64,000 bases of DNA from an uncultured Pelagibacteraceae bacterium (lineage in GTDB: Bacteria; Pseudomonadota; Alphaproteobacteria; Pelagibacterales; Pelagibacteraceae): contig CACDXJ010000001.1 in the NCBI GenBank assembly GCA_902556855.1, positions 124,001-188,000 of the forward strand, given 5' to 3'. Under the pieces are notes generated by a model. That model had not been told where the DNA came from, searched no databases, and saw nothing but the letters and a program-made list of their open reading frames with translations. Below, piece after piece: positions 1 through 12,079 of this stretch; position 1 is the stretch's first letter; every line of letters begins with the position of its first letter. A program made the translations under genes and the position numbers.

Positions 1-1
1 A

Positions 2-886
2 AAAAGCGCTGGTCAAAAAATTAAATTTAGAAATAAAGAAATTATAATTGAGAATTTAGAGGCGTATGATTTTTCTAAAGCGCAAATCACTTTTTTTGCT
101 GCAGGAAGTCAAATAGCTAAAGAGTGGGCTCCAAAAGCTGCAGAAAAAACAATTGTAATTGATAACTCAAGTTATTTTAGAATGCAAAAAGATGTTCCAC
201 TAGTTGTTTCGGAGGTGAATCCCGAAGCATTAGAAAAACATAAAAATATAATTTCAAATCCAAACTGCTCAACAATGCAAATGGTTTTACCACTAAAACC
301 TTTGCATGATGAATATAAAATAAAAAGAGTAATAGTCTCTACTTACCAAGCTGTATCTGGTGCAGGTAAGGCATCAATGGATGAGCTTTTTGATCAAACA
401 AAAAACTTTTTGGAAGGAAAAAAAATAAGCTCTCAAAACTTTACAAAACAAATTGCATTTAATTTGATTCCTCATATCGATACTTTTGATAAAGATGGAT
501 ATACAAAAGAAGAACTTAAAATGACTAATGAGACAAAAAAGATATTAGATGAAGAAATCGAAGTAACAGCAACTTGTGTTAGAGTTCCTGTACGAACAGG
601 ACATTCCGAGTCGATTAATATCGAATTTGATAATCTCTATGACTTTGAAAATATAATTAAAATTTTAAAAACAGCTCCAGGGTGTAAAGTAATTGATGAT
701 CGAAAAGATGGTGGTTACATCACCCCTATAGAAGCCGAAGGTGATTACACAACCTATATTTCTAGGATAAGAAAAGATAATTCAAATGTAAAAGCTATAA
801 ATTTGTGGGTAGTTTCCGATAATTTATTGAAAGGAGCGGCTTTAAATACTGTTCAAATAGCAGAGTGTTTAATGAAAAAAATTTAA
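2..886 (+). CDS. asd: Aspartate-semialdehyde dehydrogenase, 5' end cut off by the window
   Basis: Catalyses NADPH-dependent reduction of aspartyl phosphate to aspartate semialdehyde, the branch step to lysine, threonine and methionine, in the cytosol. The reading frame is open from base 2, upstream of the first ATG at 182, and its translation (AGSQIAKEW, then VIDNSSYFRM) continues the family's N-terminal NADP domain, so the true start lies outside the window. The active-site cysteine is in NPNCSTMQM at codon 89 of the visible part, and the substrate-binding segment VRVPVRTGHSESI follows. 294 codons are visible against about 340 in the family. It is the first gene of a tight + strand run into sdhC. 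Identification is secure. Confidence 0.96.
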   Translation, partial: KSAGQKIKFRNKEIIIENLEAYDFSKAQITFFAAGSQIAKEWAPKAAEKTIVIDNSSYFRMQKDVPLVVSEVNPEALEKHKNIISNPNCSTMQMVLPLKPLHDEYKIKRVIVSTYQAVSGAGKASMDELFDQTKNFLEGKKISSQNFTKQIAFNLIPHIDTFDKDGYTKEELKMTNETKKILDEEIEVTATCVRVPVRTGHSESINIEFDNLYDFENIIKILKTAPGCKVIDDRKDGGYITPIEAEGDYTTYISRIRKDNSNVKAINLWVVSDNLLKGAALNTVQIAECLMKKI

Positions 887-906
887 CTTTAGTTTATAAG
901 TCAAGT

Positions 907-1290
907 ATGGAAAATAACAATCCTTTAAGTCCCCATTTACAAATTTACAAATGGCAGATATCATCTTTGCTTTCTATAACTCATAGAATAGTAGGAGTAA
1001 TTAATTTCTTTGCAATAATATTAATTTGTTTATGGGCAACATTAATTATTTTTGGCCAAAACGGTTATGAATTAACTCAAGTTATACTTGACTCTTTTTT
1101 TGGAAAATTTTTGATCATCGCCTTATGTTGGACTTTTAGTTTCCATATTTTAAATGAACTAAGACATTTATTTTGGGATTTAGGTTACGGTTTTGATTTA
1201 AAGATTGCAAAAATAACGGGAGTTCTTGCCCTTATCGGTTCTTTCATATTAACAATTTTATTTTATATAATAGGGAGAAACTTCATCTAA
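907..1290 (+). CDS. sdhC: Succinate dehydrogenase cytochrome b556 subunit
   Basis: Membrane anchor of complex II that carries heme b and part of the ubiquinone site. The protein has 127 residues and three hydrophobic helices (about 28-50, 65-84 and 102-123). The N-terminal PLSPHLQIY and SITHR motifs are family hallmarks; S23 and R27 match the quinone-site Ser/Arg. H80 in FHILNELRH aligns with the axial heme ligand of E. coli SdhC (His84). An ATG at 865 is in frame but would add 14 residues and overlap asd by 22 bp. The family normally starts a few residues before PLSPHLQ, so 907 is chosen. sdhD follows directly. Confidence 0.95.
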   Translation: MENNNPLSPHLQIYKWQISSLLSITHRIVGVINFFAIILICLWATLIIFGQNGYELTQVILDSFFGKFLIIALCWTFSFHILNELRHLFWDLGYGFDLKIAKITGVLALIGSFILTILFYIIGRNFI

Positions 1291-1617
1291 ATGCATACTT
1301 CAACAAAAAAATGGTTATTTATTAAAATCAGTTCATTAATTTTAATACCTTTAATGGTTTGGTTTTTACTGAATTTTGTTTCAATTTATAATAGAGATTA
1401 TACTGAAATACTTGATTTTTTTTCAAACCAGCCAACAAAAATATTATTCTCTATATTTATTGTAATTGCTTTCTTTTTTTCAGCATTAACAATAAGTGAG
1501 ATTTTTGAGGACTATTTACATGATGAGAAAATCAAAAATGTCGCAAATAAAGCACTCTATTTATTTGCTATAGTAATTCCATTATTAACAATTTTAGGTA
1601 TATATAATCTTAATTAA
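1291..1617 (+). CDS. sdhD: Succinate dehydrogenase membrane anchor subunit
   Basis: Second membrane anchor of complex II. It has 108 residues and three transmembrane helices (about 10-30, 49-68 and 86-105). The conserved Asp-Tyr pair of the quinone site is present (D74-Y75 in FEDYLHDEK). The helix before it reads FFFSALTISEIF, whereas the family usually has a H-x-x-x-G motif supplying the second axial ligand of heme b; by offset from D74, position 63 is Phe. It starts one base after the sdhC stop and abuts sdhA, so expression is surely as sdhCDAB. Position and length make the assignment firm; the heme coordination is open. Confidence 0.9.
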   Translation: MHTSTKKWLFIKISSLILIPLMVWFLLNFVSIYNRDYTEILDFFSNQPTKILFSIFIVIAFFFSALTISEIFEDYLHDEKIKNVANKALYLFAIVIPLLTILGIYNLN

Positions 1618-3393
1618 ATGACTGCTTATAAAATTATAGACCATGAGTATGATGTAGTTGTTCTTGGAGCCGGAGGGTCAGGTTTAAGAGCAGCTGTCGG
1701 TTTATCAGAATCAGGTTTAAAAACTGCTTGTATATCAAAAGTTTTTCCAACTCGAAGTCATACATCCGCAGCCCAGGGAGGAATTTCAGCAGCATTAGGA
1801 AATATGGGTGAGGACGATTGGCGTTGGCATATGTACGATACGGTAAAAGGTTCTGACTGGCTGGGAGACCAAGATGCAATTGAGTATCTTTGTAAAGAAG
1901 CTCCAAGAGCTGTTGTTGAGCTAGAAAGATACGGTGTGCCTTTTAGTAGAACGGATGATGGTAAAATTTATCAAAGACCCTTTGGAGGAATGACTAAAAA
2001 TTATGGTAATGGAACAGCACAAAGAACTTGTGCAGCTGCAGACAGAACTGGACATGCAATTCTGCACACACTTTATGGGCAAGCATTAAAACAAAAAACT
2101 GAATTTTTTATAGAATATTTTGCGTTAGATTTAATTATGAAAAACGGAGAGTGTAAAGGAGTGATAGCTTGGAATTTAACTGATGGTACTATACACAGAT
2201 TTAGATCTCATATTACAATAATAGCCACAGGTGGATATGGAAAAGTTTATTACTCAGCAACATCTGCACACACTTGTACTGGTGATGGAAACGGGATGGT
2301 TTTAAGAGCAGGGCTACCTTTACAAGATATGGAATTTGTTCAGTTTCACCCAACAGGAATTTATGGAGTAGGTTGTTTAATTACAGAAGGCGTGAGAGGA
2401 GAAGGAGGATTTTTAGTAAACGGTAAAGGAGAGAGATTTATGGAAAGATATGCACCTAATGCTAAAGACCTGGCTTCTCGAGACGTTGTTAGCAGATCTA
2501 TGGAGATGGAAATTAATGAAGGAAGAGGAGCTGGAAAAAATAAAGATCATATTAATCTTCACTTAGATCACATTGATAAAAAAGTGATTGACGAAAGACT
2601 CCCAGGAATATCTGAAGCAGCTAAAACTTTTGCGAACGTTGACGTGAGTAAAGAACCAATTCCAGTAGTTCCAACGGTTCATTATAATATGGGAGGCATC
2701 CCTACAAATTATAAAGCTGAAGTATTAACACTTAACGGTTCTGAAAAAACTGTTCCTGGTTTGATGGCTATAGGAGAAGCAGCATGCGTTTCAGTTCATG
2801 GCGCAAATAGATTAGGCTCAAATTCTTTAATAGACCTTGTTGTATTTGGAAGAGCTGCAGCTAAAAGAGCGGCTGAACTCGTAACACCAGGAAGTCCTCA
2901 CGAAGAAGTTTCTAAACTAGAAACAGATAAATGTTTAGAGAGATTTGATAAAATTAGGAATTCAAATGGCTCTACCAAAACCTCTGAGCTGAGATTAAAA
3001 ATGCAAAAAACAATGCAGTCAAAATGTGCTGTGTTCAGAACTGAAAAAACTTTAAAAGAGGGAGTTGAACAAATAAGAAAACCATTCCAAGGCATGAGCG
3101 ATATTTCTGTTAAAGATAAGTCTTTATTATTTAACACAGATCTAGTTGAAACTTTAGAATTTGATAACCTGATAAGCCAAGCGTTAACAACAATGGACTC
3201 TGCTTACAATAGAAAAGAGAGTAGAGGGGCACATGCTAGAGAAGATTATACTAAAAGAGATGATAAAAATTTTATGAAACATACTTTAGCTTGGCAAAAA
3301 GGAGACAAAGTTGAGATTAAATATAGAGATGTTCATTCTAGAACGTTAACAAATGACGTTCAATACTTTCCTCCTAAGGAGAGAGTTTATTAA
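1618..3393 (+). CDS. sdhA: Succinate dehydrogenase flavoprotein subunit
   Basis: Oxidises succinate to fumarate and passes electrons to SdhB; peripheral on the inner face of the membrane. 591 residues, normal length. The dinucleotide fold GAGGSG is at 17-22, and the covalent FAD histidine is H48 in [11 protein letters not shown]. The substrate-site segment QFHPTGIYG and the capping-domain motif [18 protein letters not shown] are intact. The C-terminal helical domain ends with the [14 protein letters not shown] signature. It starts immediately after sdhD and is followed after 2 bp by sdhB. Nothing is unusual in the sequence. Confidence 0.98.
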   Translation: MTAYKIIDHEYDVVVLGAGGSGLRAAVGLSESGLKTACISKVFPTRSHTSAAQGGISAALGNMGEDDWRWHMYDTVKGSDWLGDQDAIEYLCKEAPRAVVELERYGVPFSRTDDGKIYQRPFGGMTKNYGNGTAQRTCAAADRTGHAILHTLYGQALKQKTEFFIEYFALDLIMKNGECKGVIAWNLTDGTIHRFRSHITIIATGGYGKVYYSATSAHTCTGDGNGMVLRAGLPLQDMEFVQFHPTGIYGVGCLITEGVRGEGGFLVNGKGERFMERYAPNAKDLASRDVVSRSMEMEINEGRGAGKNKDHINLHLDHIDKKVIDERLPGISEAAKTFANVDVSKEPIPVVPTVHYNMGGIPTNYKAEVLTLNGSEKTVPGLMAIGEAACVSVHGANRLGSNSLIDLVVFGRAAAKRAAELVTPGSPHEEVSKLETDKCLERFDKIRNSNGSTKTSELRLKMQKTMQSKCAVFRTEKTLKEGVEQIRKPFQGMSDISVKDKSLLFNTDLVETLEFDNLISQALTTMDSAYNRKESRGAHAREDYTKRDDKNFMKHTLAWQKGDKVEIKYRDVHSRTLTNDVQYFPPKERVY

Positions 3394-3395
3394 AG

Positions 3396-4172
3396 ATGGC
3401 ACAATTTAACCTGCCACAGAATTCAAAGATAGAGGTAGGTAAATATTTTAAAGATAAAACAAATTCAAAAAATTTAAGAAAAATAAACGTTTATAGGTGG
3501 GACCCATCATCTGGAAAAAACCCAAGAGTAGATACATTTGAAGTAGACATGGATAGCTGCGGTCCTAAAGTATTAGATATTTTATTTAAAATTAAAAATG
3601 AAATAGATCCCTCCCTAACTTTTAGAAGATCATGTGCTCATGGAGTTTGCGGATCCTGCGCAATGAATATTGATGGTGTTAACGGACTTGCTTGTATAAA
3701 ATCTCATACAGATATTAAAGGAGATCTAAATATTTATCCTTTACCACATTTGAAAGTTGTTAAAGATTTAATCGGCGACCTAACTACTTTGTATAAACAA
3801 TACGAGTCAATTCAACCTTGGCTTAAAGTAGATCAAACTGGTGAAGAAAAAATAGAATTAAAACAATCACAAAAAGAAAGAGAAAAATTAGATGGCTATT
3901 ATGAATGTATTCTATGTGCATGTTGCTCAACTTCGTGCCCAAGCTATTGGTGGAATGGAGACAAGTATTTGGGCCCAGCTGTATTGCTTCAAGCTTATCG
4001 TTGGATAAATGATAGTAGAGATGGAGATAAGAAAGAAAGATTAAAAAAAGTAGCTGATGAGTTAAAGTTATATAGGTGTCATACTATTATGAATTGTACG
4101 AATTCTTGTCCTAAAGGCCTCAATCCTGCAAAAGCCATAGGTTCTATTAAAAAAATGCTTGCAACAAGTTAA
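3396..4172 (+). CDS. sdhB: Succinate dehydrogenase iron-sulfur subunit
   Basis: Electron-transfer subunit of complex II, carrying three Fe-S clusters between SdhA and quinone. 258 residues. The 2Fe-2S ligands are C80, C85, C88 and C100 ([12 protein letters not shown], then C). The C-terminal ferredoxin-like domain holds [16 protein letters not shown] and [17 protein letters not shown], supplying the 4Fe-4S and 3Fe-4S clusters. It is the last gene of sdhCDAB. A 23-bp gap separates it from mmsA on the same strand, with no terminator visible, so read-through into mmsA and mdh is likely. Confidence 0.98.
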   Translation: MAQFNLPQNSKIEVGKYFKDKTNSKNLRKINVYRWDPSSGKNPRVDTFEVDMDSCGPKVLDILFKIKNEIDPSLTFRRSCAHGVCGSCAMNIDGVNGLACIKSHTDIKGDLNIYPLPHLKVVKDLIGDLTTLYKQYESIQPWLKVDQTGEEKIELKQSQKEREKLDGYYECILCACCSTSCPSYWWNGDKYLGPAVLLQAYRWINDSRDGDKKERLKKVADELKLYRCHTIMNCTNSCPKGLNPAKAIGSIKKMLATS

Positions 4173-4195
4173 AAGCTTATTTATTCAATTACATC

Positions 4196-7451
<3,256 letters not shown>

Positions 7452-7492
7452 AAATATTTTGATTAAATACGATTCATGATAAGAAATCTTTA

Positions 7493-9094
7493 ATGAATTT
7501 TTATTTTAAAAAAATAAAATTAATTCACTATTTTATATTAACAGTCTTTTCATTTTATATAAATTTTTATTTTGCAAATAAAGGACTTTATCCAATTGAT
7601 ACATTTTCATTTTTTGACAGCGGATATTTAATTACTCAAGGATATCATCCAATTAAAGACTTTTGGGTAATTTCTGGTATTGTCATAGATTACTTACAAG
7701 CATTTTTTTTTCTAATTTTTGGATATAATTGGAATGCTTACGTTTTTCATGCATCCTTTTTTAACGTTCTTTTATGTATATTTTTTCTATTTTTTTTAAA
7801 TAATTTTAATAAAAAACCACATTTAAATTTATTCTTGAGCTTATCGGTAGCAGTGCTTTGTTACCCGGTTTCTGGAACACCATTTCCTTATCAACACTCA
7901 TACATATTAAGTTTAATCTCTTTAATAGTGTTTTATCTTGCAGTATCCAAAGAAGAGAGAAAATATTGGATCATATTACCAATAATAATGTTTTTATCTT
8001 TCTTTAGTATGCAAATGCCTGCAGGATTAATTAATTTGTTATTAATTGTTTTTACTTCTTATTATTTTTTAAAATTCAATAATAAACCGATTTTTCATTT
8101 TTCTATAGGAATATTAATTTCAATTACAATAATGTTAATTTATTTTGTAACTGTCAAAGTCGATATAAAAAGTTTTATTACTCAAATTATTTTATTTCCT
8201 CTTTCGATCGGAGAAAGTCGAATAACAGGTGATTTAAGTTCTTATGCGTCAGCAAATTTATTTAAAAAATTAACTTTCCGAGGAACAGTAGGCCATTTCA
8301 AATTTATTAATATTATTTTAATTGCGAATATTATTACAATTTTAATATCTATAAGAAGAGGAGCAAAATTTTTTGATGATAAAAAAATTTTTTTAAATTT
8401 ATTAATTTTCTTAAGTGGTGTTTCATTTATTTTTCATCAACTGATTACAGCCAATCAAACTTTTATTTTTTCTTTAATACCAATTTTGAGTGGTTTTTTT
8501 ATAATTCAAATTAAAGAATTGTTTTCAATCGATAACAAAAAATTTTATTACTTAATTGTTTTTTTTATTTTGTTTGTTACCTTGAAGTATAACGATGTTT
8601 ATAACTCTAAAAGAAAATTTATGGATTTACAAAATGTGAACTTAAGCAAATCTATTGAAGCATCTAAAATTAATAACAAATTTAATAAATTAAATTGGAT
8701 TACTCCCTTTTACTTTAGAGAAAATCCAGAACAGGAAATAGAATTTTTAAAGGAAACAATCTCACTAATTTCAAGTGAAAATAATAATTTTATCTTAATA
8801 ACTAATTATCAATTTTTTTCAGTAATCCTTCAGAAAAAAATAAATATTTTAAGTAGATGGTATTTTGCAAGCAACAATACGATTCCCACGACTTATGACA
8901 ACAAATATTATAAATATTACCTAAACAGAATTAATAACATTATAGAAAACAGAGAAATTAAAAAGATTTTTATTTTAGAGACATATCCTAATGAATTAGA
9001 TTTTATAAATTTTAAAGATTATTTAAAAGAAAAATGTTTTAAAAAAAATAAAATCAACGAAATTTTTTATTCTTTAACTATTAACTCGTGTTAA
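7493..9094 (+). CDS. Multi-spanning membrane protein, probable GT-C type glycosyltransferase
   Basis: 533 residues with about ten hydrophobic helices in the first 370, then a soluble C-terminal region (about 375-533). The first loop after helix 1 contains DTFSFFDSGYLITQGYHPIKDFW, an acidic, aromatic periplasmic loop of the kind seen in lipid-linked-sugar glycosyltransferases (ArnT/PMT/RgtA-like), but I cannot assign a named family. Its divergent neighbour is a methyltransferase and its convergent neighbour a family 2 glycosyltransferase that resembles dolichol-phosphate sugar synthases. Together they suggest a polyprenyl-phosphate-sugar synthase feeding a membrane transferase. It is markedly A+T-rich, even for this genome. 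Confidence 0.6.
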   Translation: MNFYFKKIKLIHYFILTVFSFYINFYFANKGLYPIDTFSFFDSGYLITQGYHPIKDFWVISGIVIDYLQAFFFLIFGYNWNAYVFHASFFNVLLCIFFLFFLNNFNKKPHLNLFLSLSVAVLCYPVSGTPFPYQHSYILSLISLIVFYLAVSKEERKYWIILPIIMFLSFFSMQMPAGLINLLLIVFTSYYFLKFNNKPIFHFSIGILISITIMLIYFVTVKVDIKSFITQIILFPLSIGESRITGDLSSYASANLFKKLTFRGTVGHFKFINIILIANIITILISIRRGAKFFDDKKIFLNLLIFLSGVSFIFHQLITANQTFIFSLIPILSGFFIIQIKELFSIDNKKFYYLIVFFILFVTLKYNDVYNSKRKFMDLQNVNLSKSIEASKINNKFNKLNWITPFYFRENPEQEIEFLKETISLISSENNNFILITNYQFFSVILQKKINILSRWYFASNNTIPTTYDNKYYKYYLNRINNIIENREIKKIFILETYPNELDFINFKDYLKEKCFKKNKINEIFYSLTINSC

Positions 9095-9099
9095 TTATT

Positions 9100-9966
9100 T
9101 TACAAAATCTCAATTTTTTTGTAACTAAATAAAAACTTTTTTTTAGTAGAAAAGCTTAGACCAAAATTAATTAAATTAATTAAGATTAAAAAAAGAGAAA
9201 TCATTATAAAAAAAATAATATTTTTTTCAAAAAACACCAAATAAGATAAAAAGATGTAAATTATAGAAGAAATTAAAATTTCTAATCTAAGAACTGAAAA
9301 TACTTTCAGTGCATGTAATATCAATCCTAAAAAATTCATTTTTGAATTTCCTGAAAATCTTTTCTCTCTATCTAAAGTGATATATTTAAGATTCTTAATA
9401 TTATTTGATAAAGTGGGTGGGAATGCATTCCATAAATTATAATCTTTCACAATTTTGTTAACATCATTTTTACTAAGTGAACTAAAATTTCCATGTCTCA
9501 TTCTTTTAAAGGATAAAAAAGTGATTATTAAACAGTAAATTTCGTAAAAGATTTTAAACCAAATAGGTTCTTTTCTTTGACCTCTTTTTACCACTATTGA
9601 ATAATTTGAGTTAATTTTAATTTTTTTAAACATTTCAATAATTCCTTTTGGATTGTCTTGTCCATCAGAGTCAATAACTATGACTCGATAATTTTTAGAG
9701 TAAAATTCTTTAATAAATTTAAGACCAATAGCCAAAGCCCTTTGACTGCCATGGTTCTTGTGTAATTTTATTATTTTAAGCTTATTGATAGATTTTAATT
9801 TTAGGTTTTCATAATGTATTTTTTCATTAGAAAAATCATCTACAACTATCAAATCAAATCTTAATTTAATTTCTTTAATGAAAATCTTATTTATTTTGTT
9901 CAAAAGTTTAATCAGATTTTCCCAGTCATTATAAACAGGAGTTAAAATTAAAATTTTCGGTTTCAT
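9100..9966 (-). CDS. Family 2 glycosyltransferase, polyprenyl-phosphate sugar synthase-like
   Basis: Probably transfers a sugar from a nucleotide donor to polyprenyl phosphate at the inner membrane. 288 residues. The GT-A start ILILTPVYNDWENL is at 5-18, the nucleotide-binding acidic pair is in VVDDFSNE at 41-48, and the metal-binding DSD is at 99-101, followed by GQDNP as in the DPM1/GtrB group. Two hydrophobic helices near the C-terminus (about 232-254 and 257-275) resemble the GtrB membrane anchor. It converges on the membrane protein at 7493-9094 with 5 bp between stops, and its start lies 41 bp from that of sucC on the other strand. The sugar is unknown. Confidence 0.75.
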   Translation of the reverse strand: MKPKILILTPVYNDWENLIKLLNKINKIFIKEIKLRFDLIVVDDFSNEKIHYENLKLKSINKLKIIKLHKNHGSQRALAIGLKFIKEFYSKNYRVIVIDSDGQDNPKGIIEMFKKIKINSNYSIVVKRGQRKEPIWFKIFYEIYCLIITFLSFKRMRHGNFSSLSKNDVNKIVKDYNLWNAFPPTLSNNIKNLKYITLDREKRFSGNSKMNFLGLILHALKVFSVLRLEILISSIIYIFLSYLVFFEKNIIFFIMISLFLILINLINFGLSFSTKKKFLFSYKKIEIL

Positions 9967-10007
9967 TATGGATTAATTTAAATTTTATGATAGTAATAGC
10001 AACTAAA

Positions 10008-11171
10008 ATGAATATTCACGAACATCAAGCTAAAGAATTACTTAGAGAATTTGGCGCTCCGGTTTCAAAAGGTATAGTTATACTATCGATTAATGACCTT
10101 AAGGAAAAAATCTCAAAACTTAAAAGCAAAAAATTTGTTTTAAAAGCTCAAATTCACGCCGGGGGCAGAGGTAAGGCCGGAGGAGTAAAGTTAGTAAATG
10201 ACATTTCTGAGTTAGAAGCTGAAGCAAAAAAAATGATGGGTAAAATTTTAATTACTCATCAAACAGGACCAGATGGGAAAGAGGTAAAAAGATTATATAT
10301 TGAAGAAGCCTCAGAAATTTCAAAAGAGTTTTATTTATCATGCTTGGTAGATAGGCAGTCAGCAAAGGTAACATTTCTAAGTAGTACCGAGGGAGGAATG
10401 GATATTGAAAAAATAGCTCAGGAACAACCAGATAAAATAATTACAACTAAAATGGATTTAAGTAATAATGGACCAAACAATGATGAAGTAGAAAAAATTA
10501 TTTCAATTTTTAATTTTAATTTGGAGCAAAAAAAAGTATCAGCAAAACTAATTAAATCTTTGTATAAAATTCTGATTGAAAAAGATGCAAGTCTAATCGA
10601 GATTAATCCTCTTATTGTAAATAAAAAGAACGAGATAATATGCTTGGACGCAAAAATGAATTTTGATGATAATGCGCTTTTTAGAAGACCAGAAATTTTA
10701 AAACTTAGAGATTTAAATGAGGAAGAACCAGCCGAGATAGAGGCAAGTAAATACGATTTAGCATATATAAAGCTTAATGGCTCTATTGGGTGCATGGTAA
10801 ACGGGGCAGGTTTAGCTATGGCAACAATGGACATCATAAAATTATACGGTCAAGAACCAGCAAATTTTTTAGATGTTGGAGGTGGAGCTTCAAAAGAAAA
10901 AGTTACTGCAGCTTTTAAACTAATTCTAGCTGATAAAAATGTTAAAGGAATATTGATAAACATATTTGGTGGAATAATGAGATGTGATACTCTTGCCGAA
11001 GGCGTAGTAGAAGCAGCAAAGCAGGTAAATTTATCAGTACCCCTTGTTGTTAGGTTAGCTGGAACTAATTTCAAAGAGGGAAAAGAAATATTAGATAAAT
11101 CAAATTTAAAAATTTTATCTGCATCTGATTTAAATGATGCAGCTAAAAAAATTGTAGAGTCAATTAAATAA
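10008..11171 (+). CDS. sucC: Succinyl-CoA synthetase, beta subunit
   Basis: With SucD interconverts succinyl-CoA and succinate with NTP formation. 387 residues from this start. The ATP-grasp domain comes first (MNIHEHQAKELL, then HAGGRGKAGGV, a nucleotide-binding loop), followed by the CoA-ligase domain with FLDVGGGA and NIFGGIMRCD. The open frame extends upstream to 9987, but MNIHEHQAKE is the near-invariant family N-terminus, so 10008 is chosen. sucD begins immediately after the stop. A TATGAT hexamer at 9986-9991 could be a -10 element giving a short leader; no good -35 is visible. Confidence 0.97.
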   Translation: MNIHEHQAKELLREFGAPVSKGIVILSINDLKEKISKLKSKKFVLKAQIHAGGRGKAGGVKLVNDISELEAEAKKMMGKILITHQTGPDGKEVKRLYIEEASEISKEFYLSCLVDRQSAKVTFLSSTEGGMDIEKIAQEQPDKIITTKMDLSNNGPNNDEVEKIISIFNFNLEQKKVSAKLIKSLYKILIEKDASLIEINPLIVNKKNEIICLDAKMNFDDNALFRRPEILKLRDLNEEEPAEIEASKYDLAYIKLNGSIGCMVNGAGLAMATMDIIKLYGQEPANFLDVGGGASKEKVTAAFKLILADKNVKGILINIFGGIMRCDTLAEGVVEAAKQVNLSVPLVVRLAGTNFKEGKEILDKSNLKILSASDLNDAAKKIVESIK

Positions 11172-12047
11172 ATGTCAGTTCTAGTTAATAAAAATACAAA
11201 GCTTATTTGCCAAGGTTTTACTGGAACACATGGAACTTTTCATTCAGAACAAGCATTGAAATATGGAACTAAACTTGTTGGGGGTGTTACGCCGAAAAAA
11301 GGTGGTCAAAAACATTTGAATCTACCAGTATTTAATAGTGTTCAAGAAGCAAAAGATAAAACTCAAGCAGATGCAACTATGATATATGTTCCCCCAAAAT
11401 TTGCAGCAGATGCAATTATTGAGGCAATCGAAGCAAAAATAAAATTGATAGTTTGCATCACAGAAGGGATACCTATTTTAGATATGTTAAAAGTAAAAAA
11501 GATTTTAAAAAAAAGTAATTCAAGATTAATTGGACCAAACTGCCCGGGTATTATTACTCCCGAAGAGTGTAAAATAGGAATCATGCCAGGAAATATTCAC
11601 AAAAAAGGCTCAGTTGGAATTGTTTCAAGATCTGGAACTCTAACTTATGAAGCAGTTGCACAAACTACAGTAAATGGCATGGGTCAATCAACTTGTATAG
11701 GTATAGGGGGTGATCCTATTAACGGAACTAATTTCATAGATTGTTTGGAACTATTTTTAAAAGATGACAAAACAGAATCCATTGTAATGATTGGTGAAAT
11801 CGGAGGTTCAGCTGAGGAAGAAGCAGCTGAATTTTTAAAAAAAGAGAAAATAAAGAAACCAATGGTTGGATTTATAGCAGGACTAACAGCACCTCCTGGA
11901 AGAAGAATGGGTCATGCTGGGGCTATCATATCAGGTGGCAAGGGTGGTGCAAAAGATAAAATCGAAATTATGAAATCAGCAGGAATTACTATATCAAAAT
12001 CACCAGCAGATATTGGAAAAACACTATTTGAAAAACTAAAAGGTTGA
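11172..12047 (+). CDS. sucD: Succinyl-CoA synthetase, alpha subunit
   Basis: Carries the phosphohistidine intermediate and the CoA site. 291 residues. The N-terminal CoA-binding Rossmann domain has [14 protein letters not shown] and GGVTPKKGG. The catalytic histidine is H248 in [11 protein letters not shown]. It directly abuts sucC with no spacer, as is standard for translationally coupled sucCD. sucA begins 32 bp downstream. The sequence is unremarkable. Confidence 0.98.
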   Translation: MSVLVNKNTKLICQGFTGTHGTFHSEQALKYGTKLVGGVTPKKGGQKHLNLPVFNSVQEAKDKTQADATMIYVPPKFAADAIIEAIEAKIKLIVCITEGIPILDMLKVKKILKKSNSRLIGPNCPGIITPEECKIGIMPGNIHKKGSVGIVSRSGTLTYEAVAQTTVNGMGQSTCIGIGGDPINGTNFIDCLELFLKDDKTESIVMIGEIGGSAEEEAAEFLKKEKIKKPMVGFIAGLTAPPGRRMGHAGAIISGGKGGAKDKIEIMKSAGITISKSPADIGKTLFEKLKG

Positions 12048-12079
12048 TTTTTATTAATTTATGTTAAAATAAATTGTTA

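Noticed and set aside
865-906. Upstream start for sdhC
   Set aside because: It would add 14 non-conserved residues and overlap asd by 22 bp; the family N-terminus begins just before PLSPHLQ.
1634-1906. Minus-strand ORF inside sdhA
   Set aside because: Antisense shadow of a strongly conserved gene; no RBS and no recognisable product.
10418-10837. 139-codon minus-strand ORF inside sucC
   Set aside because: Mirror of the sucC frame, composition typical of antisense frames, no start signals.
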